Below, one piece after another: positions 51,122 to 62,200 of a DNA stretch of 64,000 nt. Made by a program: the position numbers and the translations under genes. The stretch covers positions 1-64,000 of the forward strand of contig JAOPGA020001145.1 of the NCBI GenBank assembly GCA_026419775.2. Reading direction: 5' to 3'. The DNA is from Acrasis kona (lineage: Eukaryota > Heterolobosea > Eutetramitea > Acrasida > Acrasidae). The notes beneath the pieces are model-generated. The model saw only the letters and a program-made list of their open reading frames with translations. It was not told where the DNA came from and did not search any database. Each line of letters starts with the position of its first letter. Positions within the stretch are counted from its first letter, which is position 1.

Positions 51122-51527
51122 ATAATGTATAAATTTATTAAATAAATCGGATTTTCGAATAAATAGTTATTCCCTGTGATACTCCCAACAAGAGCTAAAA
51201 CATACAAAAAAAATTGCTCGGAGCCTTCGTGATAACCTTTAAACAGAGAATGAAATCCTCCTTGTTCAAATAGGCAAGTTTTCTGGAAATCAACTTTAGT
51301 TCGCAAGTTTGGGGAAATTGTAATTGCTGAAATTGTAGGACTGAAGGACAAAAAAAGAAGATGGATAACGATTCACTGAAACCTCTTGGATTGATGAATG
51401 ACTTTAATGGAGTTAAAACACTTGTCAATTTCACCTACGAAACGGCTCCACTTAATATGGTAAACCCACACGTCGTTGAACATATTTAACTTGACATTTC
51501 CTGCTATAATGTCAATTGGAAAACAAA
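51122..51527. other. Spacer with a small doubtful ORF
   Basis: A plus-strand ORF of 42 codons (51361-51489, starts MDNDSLKPLGLMND) has good codon look but no support. It could be a peptide or an upstream ORF of the next gene. Confidence 0.25.
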
Positions 51528-53567
51528 ATGAAACTAGGGACCCCTTCCCTTGGCGAGGCACCTAAGCGTGACGTATCATCGACTGGATCTCTAAACAAGA
51601 AGAACACTACTGTATGGGCATGTGTGACACCAATGAAACTAGATATTATATCAATCCTTTTGCTTTTAGTGATGGTGGTTGTCACAACCGTTATATCTGT
51701 GGTGACCCACCATGTTTCACGACAACAACAACAGTTGGAATATCAATTTAATTTGGACAAGAGTGCACTGGAAGTGTCGAACAAATTAAACTCTGCACTT
51801 AGTAGCATCACCACCAAGATGAGCGATTTGACTATGCTATACTCCATCAAGGAAAATGTCGTCCAGCAAGAGAAAGAGTTTACGCCATTTGTGGAGATAG
51901 ATAACAAGTTGCCAAGCTATGTATCCCGTGTATTTTACTGTACATACGTAGAAAAAGCAAACGCAAACGCCTTTGTTAATAGCATGAGAGCCAGAGGAGG
52001 TCAGTATGCCAATTACACCATTATGAAACGAAATCCACAAACCCAGATTTTGGAACCCAGCGATCTTAGTGCACCGTTTTATGTTGTGAATACCAATCAT
52101 GCACCTGACATTGCGCAAACAAGATCAATCTCAGGCTATGACCACTACTCTGCCCTTGATAGGATGCCCATTATCGATATGGCTATAAAAACGGGAAAAC
52201 CAACAGCAAGTCAACAACTAGCCTCGGCAAGCAACAGTCCCACCTCCGCCAGTTTGTATGGATCCCAGCAATACCAACCGGTTTACTCTCTAGACAAAAA
52301 AACACTCTATGGGTTCTCTGTATTTGTATTCGAAACAAGCGCCATTATTAGTTACGCACTGACAGGTACAGAGCTCGATATGCATGCGACAGAGATGAGT
52401 TTTCTTCCTAGTGGCATTAAATTGTACCCAGATTTAGCACCAGAACCATACAAGAATGCAACAAGAATGTACTCTTCTTTTCAGTTCAATGGAACATTTA
52501 CAAGGGATGGAATTCCTGATGATGTAAGGAGGCTCGATGAGATGAAATATAAATCAACCGTGGTCATCCCATTTGCAACAAGATACTGGCAACTAACGTA
52601 CACACCCAAGAATATTCCAACAGATGACGTTAAGAATTACATTGGAACAATCGTTTCAGAGTCGTCTCTGGTGGCTGGTCTACTCTTGTGCTTCATATTG
52701 TCTCTTGCGTTCAGGTTCAGACGCTTTACAAACGAACGCAACAAGAGCAGAGAATATTACAAGGTGCTAAAGAGTATGTGTAAGAAGTTAGAGGAGGCGT
52801 CAGAAAAAACCTTGATTAAAATTAAAAGTAGTGAGTGTGCTCTTGATTCGGTGGGTGATGTTGTACTCATTGTGGATGCAAATGGTGTCATTGTAGACCA
52901 CAATGAAAGGTTCAGTAAACTGTTCACCAACGTCAATCAAGATAAAATTGAGAACAAGTTCTGCGTTAGTAGCCTGTTTATCGACGAGGAGCCGCTCTTC
53001 TATGCCAAGCCCGATGTTAAGAAGGGTACTAGAGTCCTTACCGGAGATGGGTCAATTTTCGTAACTGTTTCTACGAGGAAGATTAATGACGAGGGTGCTG
53101 ACTCTCCAATGGTCTTAATAACAATGAACGCCCCCAGCTACGAAGAAGTCGGTCCTCCCGAATATGTAATAACGATGAATTTCTCAGAGAAAGAGGAAAA
53201 GTATCGCAAATTATCCCAAATCGACTTCGTAAACAGCTTCATAAATGGCGATGCAATCACCAGAGCCAATATGCTAAACTTCTTTCAACATTCTGATGTA
53301 GTGCAGGCAAGGCTTCAAATCATTTTGATGATTGCCGATTACAAAAAATTGGACTCTCAGCAAAGGTCTTCAAGACACACCGAGATTATGAACTTTTTGA
53401 AGAACAAGAGCTTTGCTATACCCCAGACGATCTTAGAGCACCTCGATAGAGCAAGTGTAACACACAAAGGAGGAGAGTTGTTCTTTGATGAGTTGAACGA
53501 TATATTGACTCTATATGTTGTCAGTGAGGATTATGTAGATTTCAGAACACACACAAATTGTATATGA
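51528..53567 (+). CDS. Receptor-like protein with sensor ectodomain, PAS and RGS-like domain
   Basis: A 679-residue protein without introns, from the ATG at 51528. Two membrane segments (DIISILLLLVMVVVTTVISV, residues about 34-55, and SSLVAGLLLCFILSLAF, about 380-396) enclose an extracellular sensor domain of 320 residues, with the fold pattern of CHASE/Cache. After the second helix come a short coiled coil and a PAS domain (ECALDSVGDVVLIVDANGVI, VDHNERFSKLF). The C-terminal part is helical (FVNSFINGDAITRANMLNFF, QARLQIILMIADYKKLDS) and may be an RGS-type domain, which I could not prove. No kinase or cyclase output domain is present. It is probably a membrane receptor that controls a G protein or binds a small ligand. 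Confidence 0.6.
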   Translation: MKLGTPSLGEAPKRDVSSTGSLNKKNTTVWACVTPMKLDIISILLLLVMVVVTTVISVVTHHVSRQQQQLEYQFNLDKSALEVSNKLNSALSSITTKMSDLTMLYSIKENVVQQEKEFTPFVEIDNKLPSYVSRVFYCTYVEKANANAFVNSMRARGGQYANYTIMKRNPQTQILEPSDLSAPFYVVNTNHAPDIAQTRSISGYDHYSALDRMPIIDMAIKTGKPTASQQLASASNSPTSASLYGSQQYQPVYSLDKKTLYGFSVFVFETSAIISYALTGTELDMHATEMSFLPSGIKLYPDLAPEPYKNATRMYSSFQFNGTFTRDGIPDDVRRLDEMKYKSTVVIPFATRYWQLTYTPKNIPTDDVKNYIGTIVSESSLVAGLLLCFILSLAFRFRRFTNERNKSREYYKVLKSMCKKLEEASEKTLIKIKSSECALDSVGDVVLIVDANGVIVDHNERFSKLFTNVNQDKIENKFCVSSLFIDEEPLFYAKPDVKKGTRVLTGDGSIFVTVSTRKINDEGADSPMVLITMNAPSYEEVGPPEYVITMNFSEKEEKYRKLSQIDFVNSFINGDAITRANMLNFFQHSDVVQARLQIILMIADYKKLDSQQRSSRHTEIMNFLKNKSFAIPQTILEHLDRASVTHKGGELFFDELNDILTLYVVSEDYVDFRTHTNCI

Positions 53568-53719
53568 TAAAATAGATGTAATAGTTTTATAAATTGTAAT
53601 GTCTTCCTATTTTCGAACCAAATGAGCGCATTATAGTAGAGGTGCAATAAAAGTGAGTGCTATAAAAAATCAAGAGGTTTTCGCAACTTTAGCCAAATTT
53701 TTTGACTTTTAAAAACCCA
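53568..53719. other. Spacer
   Basis: Nothing is seen apart from AT-rich 3' flank. Confidence 0.3.
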
Positions 53720-54120
53720 AAAATGTCATAAAAGGGGATGAGCAGGAATCAATTTCTAACAGGGTTGATCTGCCTTCAGGTCGCTCATCCATTTGAAACA
53801 CGACCTTGTTATTCATGGAGACAGCCATACACATCTTGATCAAACAAATCACTCTTGTCACAAATCTGGTGCGAGATTTTATCTTCAAACATGATGCAAA
53901 TGTTGTCCAGGAGTGATTTGTCACATTTCGTGTAGATCTTTCGATGCTTTGTTGCATGTGAACGAATGTTGATCGAATTCATCCAGTTGATGCTGCTGCG
54001 AGTTGCTGTTTAATGTGCTGGGTGAACGATTAACGTGACGAATTGTATTCCAATTTGCTTCGGTTCCATCCTCTAATCTTAATGTGTAAAGATTCCGATC
54101 GCGATTAAAATCCTTGGATA
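53720..54120 (-). pseudogene. Decayed coding sequence, unknown
   Basis: Three frames in turn read as protein on the minus strand: a hydrophilic part containing NRDRNLYTLRLEDGTEANWN, an Asp/Phe-rich part (LLDNICIMFEDKISHQICDK) and a short tail (NNKVVFQMDERPEGRSTLLE). No introns fit the changes, so this looks like a frameshifted host gene. The family is unknown and the call is tentative. Confidence 0.35.
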
Positions 54121-54372
54121 CTTCTTCTGTGGTAGAATTCTTCTATAACTTAATTCGATTAGAACTGATTCTTTTAATTAATTCTCCACCTCCAAATGTG
54201 AGCCGATCATACCCCTTTCGTTGCTCTGGCGGATTCAGTTGTACGCGAACAATTATAAAAATCGATTTGAGATCATTTTGGTTTTGTTGTCACTTCGTTT
54301 GACTATTTGTATAGCTCAACCAGTGTGTCTATTATTAAAAAAGTTCTTCATGAACTTCAAAAAAATAAAAAC
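54121..54372. other. Spacer
   Basis: Short region ahead of the actin-like gene; AT-rich, promoter likely. Confidence 0.3.
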
Positions 54373-55482
54373 ATGGAACTGTCAGTTTTGAATATCGACA
54401 TTGGATCATATACTTCATATGTCGGCTATGCAGGGGACTCCAAACCTCAATCTACGTTTGATACTGCGGTTGGAATTTTAAAAAGTACAAAAAAAGACAA
54501 TCAATTGTTCGTTGGTGACTCAATCATGGGTCAGGCATACCTTGACAGCATAAATTTTCCGGTCAGAGAAGGGGTAGTTACAGATTGGGATAACATGGAA
54601 ACGATTTGGGACTCTACCTTCTTCAACTTGAAAGCAAATACGACGGAACAAACGGTACTTTTAACCGAGAAGACTTTTAATACAAATATTAATAGAGAGA
54701 AGACAACGCAGACCATGTTCGAAAAACACATGACGCCAAATTTGTATCTAGCAAATCAGGCGTCACTCTCGTTGTATTGTTCGGGGCGGACAACTGGTCT
54801 TATAGTAAGCTCAGGAGAAAGCGTCTCTGATGTTGTACCAATATACGAAGGACACGCAATGCCCCATTCAACCGTAAGAATGGAGATAGCAGGAAATCAA
54901 TCCTCTGACTATTTAATGAAGAATAGTTCATGTTCTGAAATGTTTCAAGGAAATAAAGTAGAATTATTTCGCAAAAGAGGACTCATCGATCACATAAAGA
55001 GATTCTACACATATGTTGCCCTGGATTTTGAAGAAGAGATGATGAAGAATGAATCAGAGATTAGTGTATCATACAAACTCCCAGATGGTAGCTCTATCAC
55101 ATTAGGCAGCGAGCGTTTCAAATGTGCGGAGATACTTTTTGATCCAACCATCAATGGTGGAACAGCTGCAGGTATACATCATGTGATCTTTGAATGTGTT
55201 GAAGGTGTGTATGAAGAACTCAAGGATACTTTGTATAAAAATATAATTCTATCAGGTCGGAATACTTTGTTCCGTGATATCGAGAAGAGGATTTCAAAAG
55301 AAATCAAATATTTGATTCCTGGTCAGGTAGAAATTCAAGTGGTAGCCCCCACTGATATTAAATATTCTACATGGATCGGTGGAAGTATGTTGGGCTCTCT
55401 ATCATCGTTTGATCAAATGTGCATGTCTAAAAAAGAATATGAAGAATATGGAGCGAATTTAGTAAATAGAAGATGTTTTTGA
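54373..55482 (+). CDS. Divergent actin-like protein
   Basis: A 369-residue protein without introns from the ATG at 54373 (MELSVLNIDIGSYTSYVGYA). The phosphate-1 loop is altered from DNGSGxxKAGFAG to DIGSYTSYVGYAG, while NFPVREGVVTDWDNMETIWD, the TLLTEKTF site, the phosphate-2 region (GLIVSSGESVSDVVPIYEGH) and the adenosine region (NIILSGRNTLFRDIEKRIS) still align with actin. The C-terminus (SKKEYEEYGANLVNRRCF) is also actin-like. Divergence from conventional actin is great enough that this is probably an actin-related protein or a fast-evolving actin paralog. ATP binding is doubtful because of the altered first loop. Confidence 0.8.
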   Translation: MELSVLNIDIGSYTSYVGYAGDSKPQSTFDTAVGILKSTKKDNQLFVGDSIMGQAYLDSINFPVREGVVTDWDNMETIWDSTFFNLKANTTEQTVLLTEKTFNTNINREKTTQTMFEKHMTPNLYLANQASLSLYCSGRTTGLIVSSGESVSDVVPIYEGHAMPHSTVRMEIAGNQSSDYLMKNSSCSEMFQGNKVELFRKRGLIDHIKRFYTYVALDFEEEMMKNESEISVSYKLPDGSSITLGSERFKCAEILFDPTINGGTAAGIHHVIFECVEGVYEELKDTLYKNIILSGRNTLFRDIEKRISKEIKYLIPGQVEIQVVAPTDIKYSTWIGGSMLGSLSSFDQMCMSKKEYEEYGANLVNRRCF

Positions 55483-55648
55483 CAATATTTTTTATTCAAC
55501 CTCTCTGCTAACATTCTTTTCTCACGTACTTTTCATAACTAGTACCATGTTTTGTAGTAAATAATTCAACGATTCGTTACTTCGAGTTGTGTTTTAATAA
55601 TATTACAATGGAACAGCATTTGAGGAAACGAACATATTGTTGAATAAA
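55483..55648. other. Spacer
   Basis: Short spacer; nothing is recognised. Confidence 0.3.
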
Positions 55649-56686
55649 ATGGAACAAGAGGACACACCACCAGCACCAGATCAAGAAGCACAAGGAGTAC
55701 TCCATTTTACTCCCCGCAGCAAGAGAAGAGTTAAAAACCGCACGTCAAAAACAAAAACTGAAGAAAACAAAAAGCAAATAAGAGTGCTTGGTCATGCTGT
55801 TTTAACAAAACCTGCATATGATGACTGTAGCTTATTAAGTCCAGAAGGGGAACTTATGGCTAGGATCAACATCAAAAGATTCAATTGGTATCTTAACAGA
55901 GGACTTGCCACAAAGGTAACCTAATGCTAGTTGTTATTTAATGCCAATTAGATAAGTGATAATGAAATCAAATTGAATTTTGTACCGCGAGGAAATGGAA
56001 ATGCAAACGATCCGTTTTATCTAGAGAAACTTTCTAATCGTTGCGTTTGTTGCGGTGATGAATCAAACTACACAAAACATCACATTATTCCACATGAATA
56101 CCGAAAACATTTTCCAAAAGAGTTTAAAAGCCGTTCAAATCATGATGTGGTGCTTTTATGCGCAAAGTGCCACGAGGACTACGAAACAGAGGCAATGAAA
56201 TTTAAAAAAGAAATGGTTAGTAAACATAAATTATACACTTTTATAATATTTTAGATTGTAGGTAAGATGGGAGTTGATGTGCATGGAAGTGGAATTACAA
56301 AAAATGTTGAAAAGGCTAAAGTCAAATCTGCCGCCAATGCAATCAAAAATCACTACGATAAACTACCACAAGATAGAGCAAGAGATTATATAATTTTAAT
56401 CAATACATTCCTCAAAAAACATGATTTTGATGTAGTTCCTACAAAAGAAGAATTAGAAGAAATTTCAAACATGAGCGACTTGGATGGTGTCGAAGACTTT
56501 TCTTCGCATGGAGAACAAGTCGTTAGCATACTAATCAAAGACCATGTCGAACGACGTGATTACGAAGCAGTTACCAAAAAGTTGGACGAATTCTGTATTT
56601 CTTGGAGAAGACATTTTGTTCAATTTATGAAACCAAAGTATTTGAGCGAGCATTGGAGTGTGGAAAGGAGTTTGGAAAGAACATAA
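55649..56686 (+). CDS. EXD2 C-terminal-like zinc protein without exonuclease domain
   Basis: Exons 55649-55915, 55952-56215 and 56255-56686; introns of 36 and 39 nt; 320 residues. After a basic N-terminus (RSKRRVKNRTSKTKT), the protein matches the region after the exonuclease of animal EXD2: CSLLSPEGELMARINIKRFN-type start, a CVCCGDE zinc pair, TKHHIIPHEYRKHFP, HDVVLLCAKCHEDYE (second CxxC-H), and near the C-terminus KPKYLSEHWSVER. The first 55 residues are too short to hold a DEDDy exonuclease domain, so this is the HNH-like zinc module alone. EXD2 acts in mitochondria and DNA-end resection; what the isolated module does is unknown. Confidence 0.8.
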
Positions 56687-56914
56687 CGTTGCCGCTACCT
56701 ACCCGCTCCTGCTGTAGAGAGACCTAAGCTGCTGGGGATGCTTGCAAAATTTTTTGATATGTGATAATAAAATACATTGTCCACAATTGCATTCCTTTGT
56801 TGCTTTTCAACTTACCAACAGTCAAACGGACAGTCTTTAAAATCCACCAAAAAGATTCACCTTCTGTTACAAAGTAGGTGAAAGGAGGGTTGTCATCTGT
56901 CAGTCAAACAAACA
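56687..56914. other. Spacer
   Basis: Nothing is seen; the 5' flank of the kinase gene contains a purine-rich stretch. Confidence 0.3.
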
Positions 56915-58537
56915 ATGTCCCTCCGTAGGCTGAGCAAGATACTGAACAACAAGGATGAAACACACGGAGGCAATGGGAAGGGAAAATCTAAAACGTCATT
57001 AAGTTTCGAGCTAATCAAAGTAAACAGACACGGGCAAAAGCAGTCTAGAACATTGAATATGACGAACGATGGACTTGCCAATATGAAAGGAAAGAATGTT
57101 CAGTGGTTCTTCCCTGCTAAAGATGTGTATTGCATTCAGCAACATCCAGACTCATCCAAACTCACACTGAGAGTTGTCAAAGAGTATGATTTCGAAGCTC
57201 AGACTCCACAACAAGCCAATCAGATAGTCACGGCTTTCTACGACCTCTACTCTGAAGATTTAGAAAAATCCTACGGACAAATACCGGCACCTATTAGCGT
57301 GGATGCTAGTTCTCAAAGGGACCACCCATCGCCTAGCTCTGTTAAAAAAGAACCTGTCGGTTTATCATTTAACGACTTTGAGATGTTAAAGCTTATTGGT
57401 CAGGGTAGCTTTTCCAAAGTGTGTCTTGTCAAGAAGAAGGATACAGGAAAATTATATGCAATGAAAGTATTACTGAAAAATGAGTTGAAAAAAAGGAATC
57501 AAGTTGAACATACAAATACAGAGAGGAAGATCCTAGCCAAGTATCAGCATCCGTTCCTCGTTAAACTTCATTACTCTTTTCAAACACAGGATAAACTATA
57601 CATGTGTCTTGAGTACGTAGATGGGGGAGAACTTTTCTATCATTTGAAGGTTCGTCGGCAGTACAGTTTAAAAACTTTAACACTAACAGAGAGCTAGAAG
57701 ATTCCCTGAGAATCTTGCGTGCTTCTATGCTGCCGAAATTTTGCTTGCAATTAATTTTTTACACTCGAATGATATAGTCTATCGTGATCTCAAACCGTAA
57801 GTTTTCCATCTTGATGCAAGTTAACTTTATACAAATAGAGAAAATATTCTTGTAGACCTTCAAGGACATTTGAAACTGACTGATTTCGGATTGAGCAAGG
57901 CGGGTGTGACAAGCATGGGTGGATCAACAGAGGGAAGCAAGACGAGAACATTCTGTGGTACTCCCGACTATTTAGGTAAAACCAATCCACATTTCGAGAA
58001 CAATAACAGTTTTTAGCACCAGAGGTGATACAAGGATGCCCACATGGAAAAGCAGTCGACTATTGGGGTTTGGGTGTGCTTCTGTATGAAATGTTGACTG
58101 GTCAACCTCCGTTTAGAGGAAAGAATAGAAACGAATTGTATGAGCAAGTACTTCGTATGGACGTTGGATTTCCAGAGCACGTTTCTGCTAATGCAAGAAG
58201 TTTAGTGTCTGCACTGTTAACAAAAAAGCCAGAGGAAAGGTTAGGAGCGCAGAAGGGAGAAGATGTACAAAATCATCCATTTTTCCAAGGCATCGATTGG
58301 CAAAAGTTACTAGATAAACAAATTGAGCCACCATTCAAACCAATTGCGGCTACAAATGCTGTCATAGAACAGGTTATCTCGCAACAAGACATGAACCAAA
58401 TCATGCCATCAGATGATGGCGCCGTCACGTTAGGCTCGAGTCCATCATTTTCTAATTTTTCGTATTCTAGCGATAGTCCCATCACAAATGGTTCGTCTCC
58501 AACGGCGTTGAAATTGTCTAAAATTTTCGATGATTAA
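56915..58537 (+). CDS. AGC-family Ser/Thr kinase with PH-like N-terminus
   Basis: Exons 56915-57649, 57690-57796, 57839-57975 and 58017-58537; introns of 40, 42 and 41 nt; 499 residues. Residues 25-120 resemble a PH-like fold ([20 protein letters not shown], and an FDLY helix at the end). The kinase domain has GQGSFSKV (162-169), VAIK-type Lys184 (YAMKVLL), VYRDLKPEN (catalytic loop), [10 protein letters not shown] (DFG) and [13 protein letters not shown] (activation loop Thr, for PDK1). The C-tail has the hydrophobic motif FSNFSY (471-476), as in SGK/AKT/S6K. It is a downstream growth or stress kinase. Its stop lies 12 bp from that of IFT22. Confidence 0.88.
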
Positions 58538-58549
58538 AATTATTTTTCA

Positions 58550-59162
58550 TTAATCCATTACTATGCTCTCCTCCGCTTCCCTTGTTGTCACGGCGACTAC
58601 ATCCAAAAATTCATCAAATCTCTTTTGCATGTTGAGGTGGCTGGAGGATTCGAGGCTTGTATCAAACACTGACACTTTTCCAAGTGACTTGGCTGTATGT
58701 TATGTGAGTATTTTAATGTAATTGTATCATACGAAGTTTTGTTGCGTTCTTTGCTGCCTCCTCGTCTTGATGATGGGCAAAAACAAGACAACATGAATCT
58801 TTAATTTTACTTGCAAAAGCTTTGTGCCAAAAGTCCAACTCTTTTTCAGCATTCCTGCTGTCGGGGTTATATACGATTAGGACTCCGTGAGTGTCCTTTA
58901 TTATTGCTGGCCAGCACTGCTGGAAAATTTTATCTCCTGATACATCCCATAGCTCTACCATAACTTTTCCGTCACGCTGTATTGCCTTTTGTTTTACAAG
59001 TTTTAGTCCATTGCGTTCAAATTCAACTATCCGAACACCTATTGTAGGTTTTGTCAAAGAATTGAGTTCCGTAGATAGTCCTCCAAGATAGTTTGCAATG
59101 CCTGTCTTACCATTCTCCTTCGGTCCTACAAGTAATATTTTAATGCGATCCGTATCGGACAT
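58550..59162 (-). CDS. IFT22: IFT22 / RABL5 small GTPase-like
   Basis: Exons 59162-58733 and 58692-58550 around a 40-nt GTATGA...ATACAG intron, 190 residues (human IFT22 185). The P-loop is GPKENGKTGIANYL, switch-like parts contain GVRIVEFE, the fourth segment ELWDVSGDKIFQQCWPAIIK replaces the WDxxGQ motif, and HGVLIVYN follows; the last exon (KVSVFDTSLESSSHLNMQKR) is typical of this family. IFT22 is a component of the IFT-B complex in flagellar transport, so the host carries or once carried flagella. Its start is 67 bp from the start of a divergently transcribed coiled-coil gene. Confidence 0.88.
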
Positions 59163-59229
59163 CTTTGTTATTCAAGTATTTGGCGCGTGCTAGGTTGACA
59201 GAGATAGAACTTGGCAAGTTCATACAGAT
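59163..59229. promoter_or_regulatory. Bidirectional promoter, 67 bp
   Basis: A 67-bp spacer separates the two start codons of IFT22 (minus) and the coiled-coil gene (plus). It must hold both promoters and 5' UTRs. No TATA-like element is obvious. Confidence 0.6.
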
Positions 59230-62200
59230 ATGAATGGGCGTGGACGGAATCGGAACAGAGATAGAGATGTGATTACTGGCAATGACATGTTGAGTGATTG
59301 GGACAAAGTAATAGAAAAAAAACAGCGTGATTTGGCAGAACAAAAGCGTCAAGATAAAGAAGAAACCTTAAGGAACTTGGAGATGCTCAACAATCCAGAA
59401 TCGTAATAGACTTTTCTAAAGTTATAACTTTTGAAGAAGTAAACCAAAACATTATGAAGTAGAAGATGTCATAAAAACAAGAGGGGCGAAGGAAGACAAC
59501 ACGAAAGAAGATATGAAGAATGATTTGTAACTATCATCAGTTTAATTTTTTTTAACTCGATCAAGATTTGGTGGGGGAGGAAGAAGCAGCAACACTCAAT
59601 CTGGAAGAAATGTTCAAAGAAACAGCAACAAAAGTGATGATGACCACTATGAAGTGCATAGAAGAGAGAGGAATAGTGAATCTCCTAAGCGCAACGAAGT
59701 CACAAAGTAATAGCTAATCAAGTTAATGTCTAACATGCTTTAGTAGGAGGAATCAACAGTATGAGTTAAAACGCAAGAGGTTTCTTCAAAAAAATGACGG
59801 TGACGAGGGTCACGTCGAAAACACTCGTCAAAGAGGAAACAGACACCAAAGCGAAGAATCACATTATGAGCCAAGTCGAGATTCACCAATAAGGAGGAGG
59901 CCATCACCAACACACAGGAATTCTCCTCCAAGACAACATTCACCGAAGAGAAATTCTCCTCCAAGGCAACATTATTCACCAAAGAGGGACTCTCCACCTA
60001 GACAACACTACTCGCCACCAAAGAGGAATTCACCACCTCGTAGAAACTCTCCTCCTGATGACCGAGTATTTATTCGTTCAAATCAAATAGAAAATGCAGA
60101 CAGGAATAGAAGATTCGATAACCCACCCCAGGAGAAAAGAGATGTAAGTAGCGCTGGCGGCATGTTAAGTGGTATAGGCGAGTATGACAAATCTAGAAAA
60201 GCTGGTAGGCAATTTTACGACCCTAGTATACCCAAAGCAGTAGAACCTCCACCAAGAGATTCCTATACGCGTCATCATAGCGCTGATAATTCAAATAGAG
60301 GAGGTGGTTTCCTATCAAACTTGGGAAACAATGATCATCCAAACGCTAGGAGGATGAGGGAAGTATCTAATGCTCCTACTAACACCAAGAAAGATCCCAT
60401 ATATGATGGAGGAGCAGGAGGTGGAGGTGGATTGTTTTCAGGACTAGGCCATAATCAGCAACCCATTGGTGGTAGAAGAGGCAGAAATACTGCTATGGAC
60501 CACAATCCTATGGGATCACCTACTAATAGAAACAATTATGATAACGATGATAGATTCGGAAATAGAAACAACTATCAATCTCCTAGATCCCACAGCGTCA
60601 GAGCAAACGTGAGCTATATCATTTATTTGATTAAAACTAACAATAATTGTAGAACGACGCCATAACATTACGTAAGGACCCAGCTATCACACAAACTAAT
60701 TATAATATCAGAGGATCAAATAAGAGAAAAGAGGGAGAGAGAACAAAGAGAAAAGATGGAAGAAAGAGATCGTGAAAGACGTTATCAAAGAGAATATGAA
60801 GATATGCAGAGAGATCAACAAGCTAATGATGTGGCTAGAAATAGAAGATACAATAACACCAATCAGGATGATCAACCATACTCAGCTAGAGGGAATCGGA
60901 GAGATGATAGACGACAGCAAAATGACGATGCTGCAGATCATTACTCCAATAATAGAAACAATCACCTATCAGACCAAAATGACGAAAAGCACAAGAGACA
61001 AATGAGAGAACGACGATTAATTGAAGAGCAAAAGATCGCCATAGAACAAGCTAAACAAAGAAAAGAAGAGGAGGCAAAAAGGATGAAGGTTTGCTTTTTT
61101 CAATCAAAATTCTAATCGCGACAAACAGGAAGAGGAAGATAGATTGGAGGCAAAAATTCAGAGAGAGCGAGCAGAGATTGCAGAGCAAGTGAAGAGAGAA
61201 GCTGAAGAGAAGCAAGAAAAGGAGAGATTAATCAAGGAAGAAAATAAGCGTATTATTGAAGAGAAAGCAGAGAGGAAGAGACAGGAGGAGAGGAAACTAA
61301 AAGAAGATGTTGAAAAAGATCTGCAAACCAAAAATCCTGATGTACCTAAAAAGACCTCAGAAGAGGCGCCAATAAAAGAAGACCTGCCAAGATCAAAGCG
61401 AGGTAGGAGAGTAGTCGATGATGAGCCGGCTGTTAATATTAATAATCAAAGATCCACTTCTCCCCCTATTAGTTCGAAATTTACCAAAAATAATATCAAG
61501 GAGGCTGATGAACAAGAGGTTCGACCTAGTTCCAAGCAGTCAAAAAGAAATGATGAAGAAGAAGAAGATAACAGCGCAAGGAGCCGTAGGGCAAGTAGAA
61601 ATCATAGAAGAGCTCAGAGAGAAGATCCTGAACCGGAACAAGAAGCTGATGAGAGACCAGCAGTAAGCAGAAGGGCTAAAAATAGAAACAATTACGAATC
61701 TGAAGAGGAACCAGTCCCACCTAAAGCTAAAGTTCCAGTGTATGACGACGAGCCGATTCGCTCAAAAACTAAATCTCGTAGAGAGTCTGATGAGGAGGAG
61801 GTTCCTATTTCAAGAAGTAAATCTCGTAGAGAATCTGATGAGGAGGTTACTAGACCAAAATCCAAAAATAAACGAGGTCTATTCAATGACGACAAGGAGG
61901 ATGATAAGCCTAAAAAAGATCAGGACTATGATGATATGATTAATAAATTGAAATTGGCACTAAAAGATCAATTTGAAGCAGTCCTGAAAGATGAATTTGA
62001 GGACATCAGGAAAGATGTAAACGTGATGAAGGCTGCATTTGAGAAAAAAGTATCTGCTAGAAACGCAAACCAAAAGAGTATGGATATGGCTGAAGTTCTC
62101 AAGTCTATGGAAGCATCATCAATATTTATACACCCCCCTGATGAAAGCATTTCGTTAGAGAAATTCAATCATCCCACTGCAACAATGTTCCATGATGATA

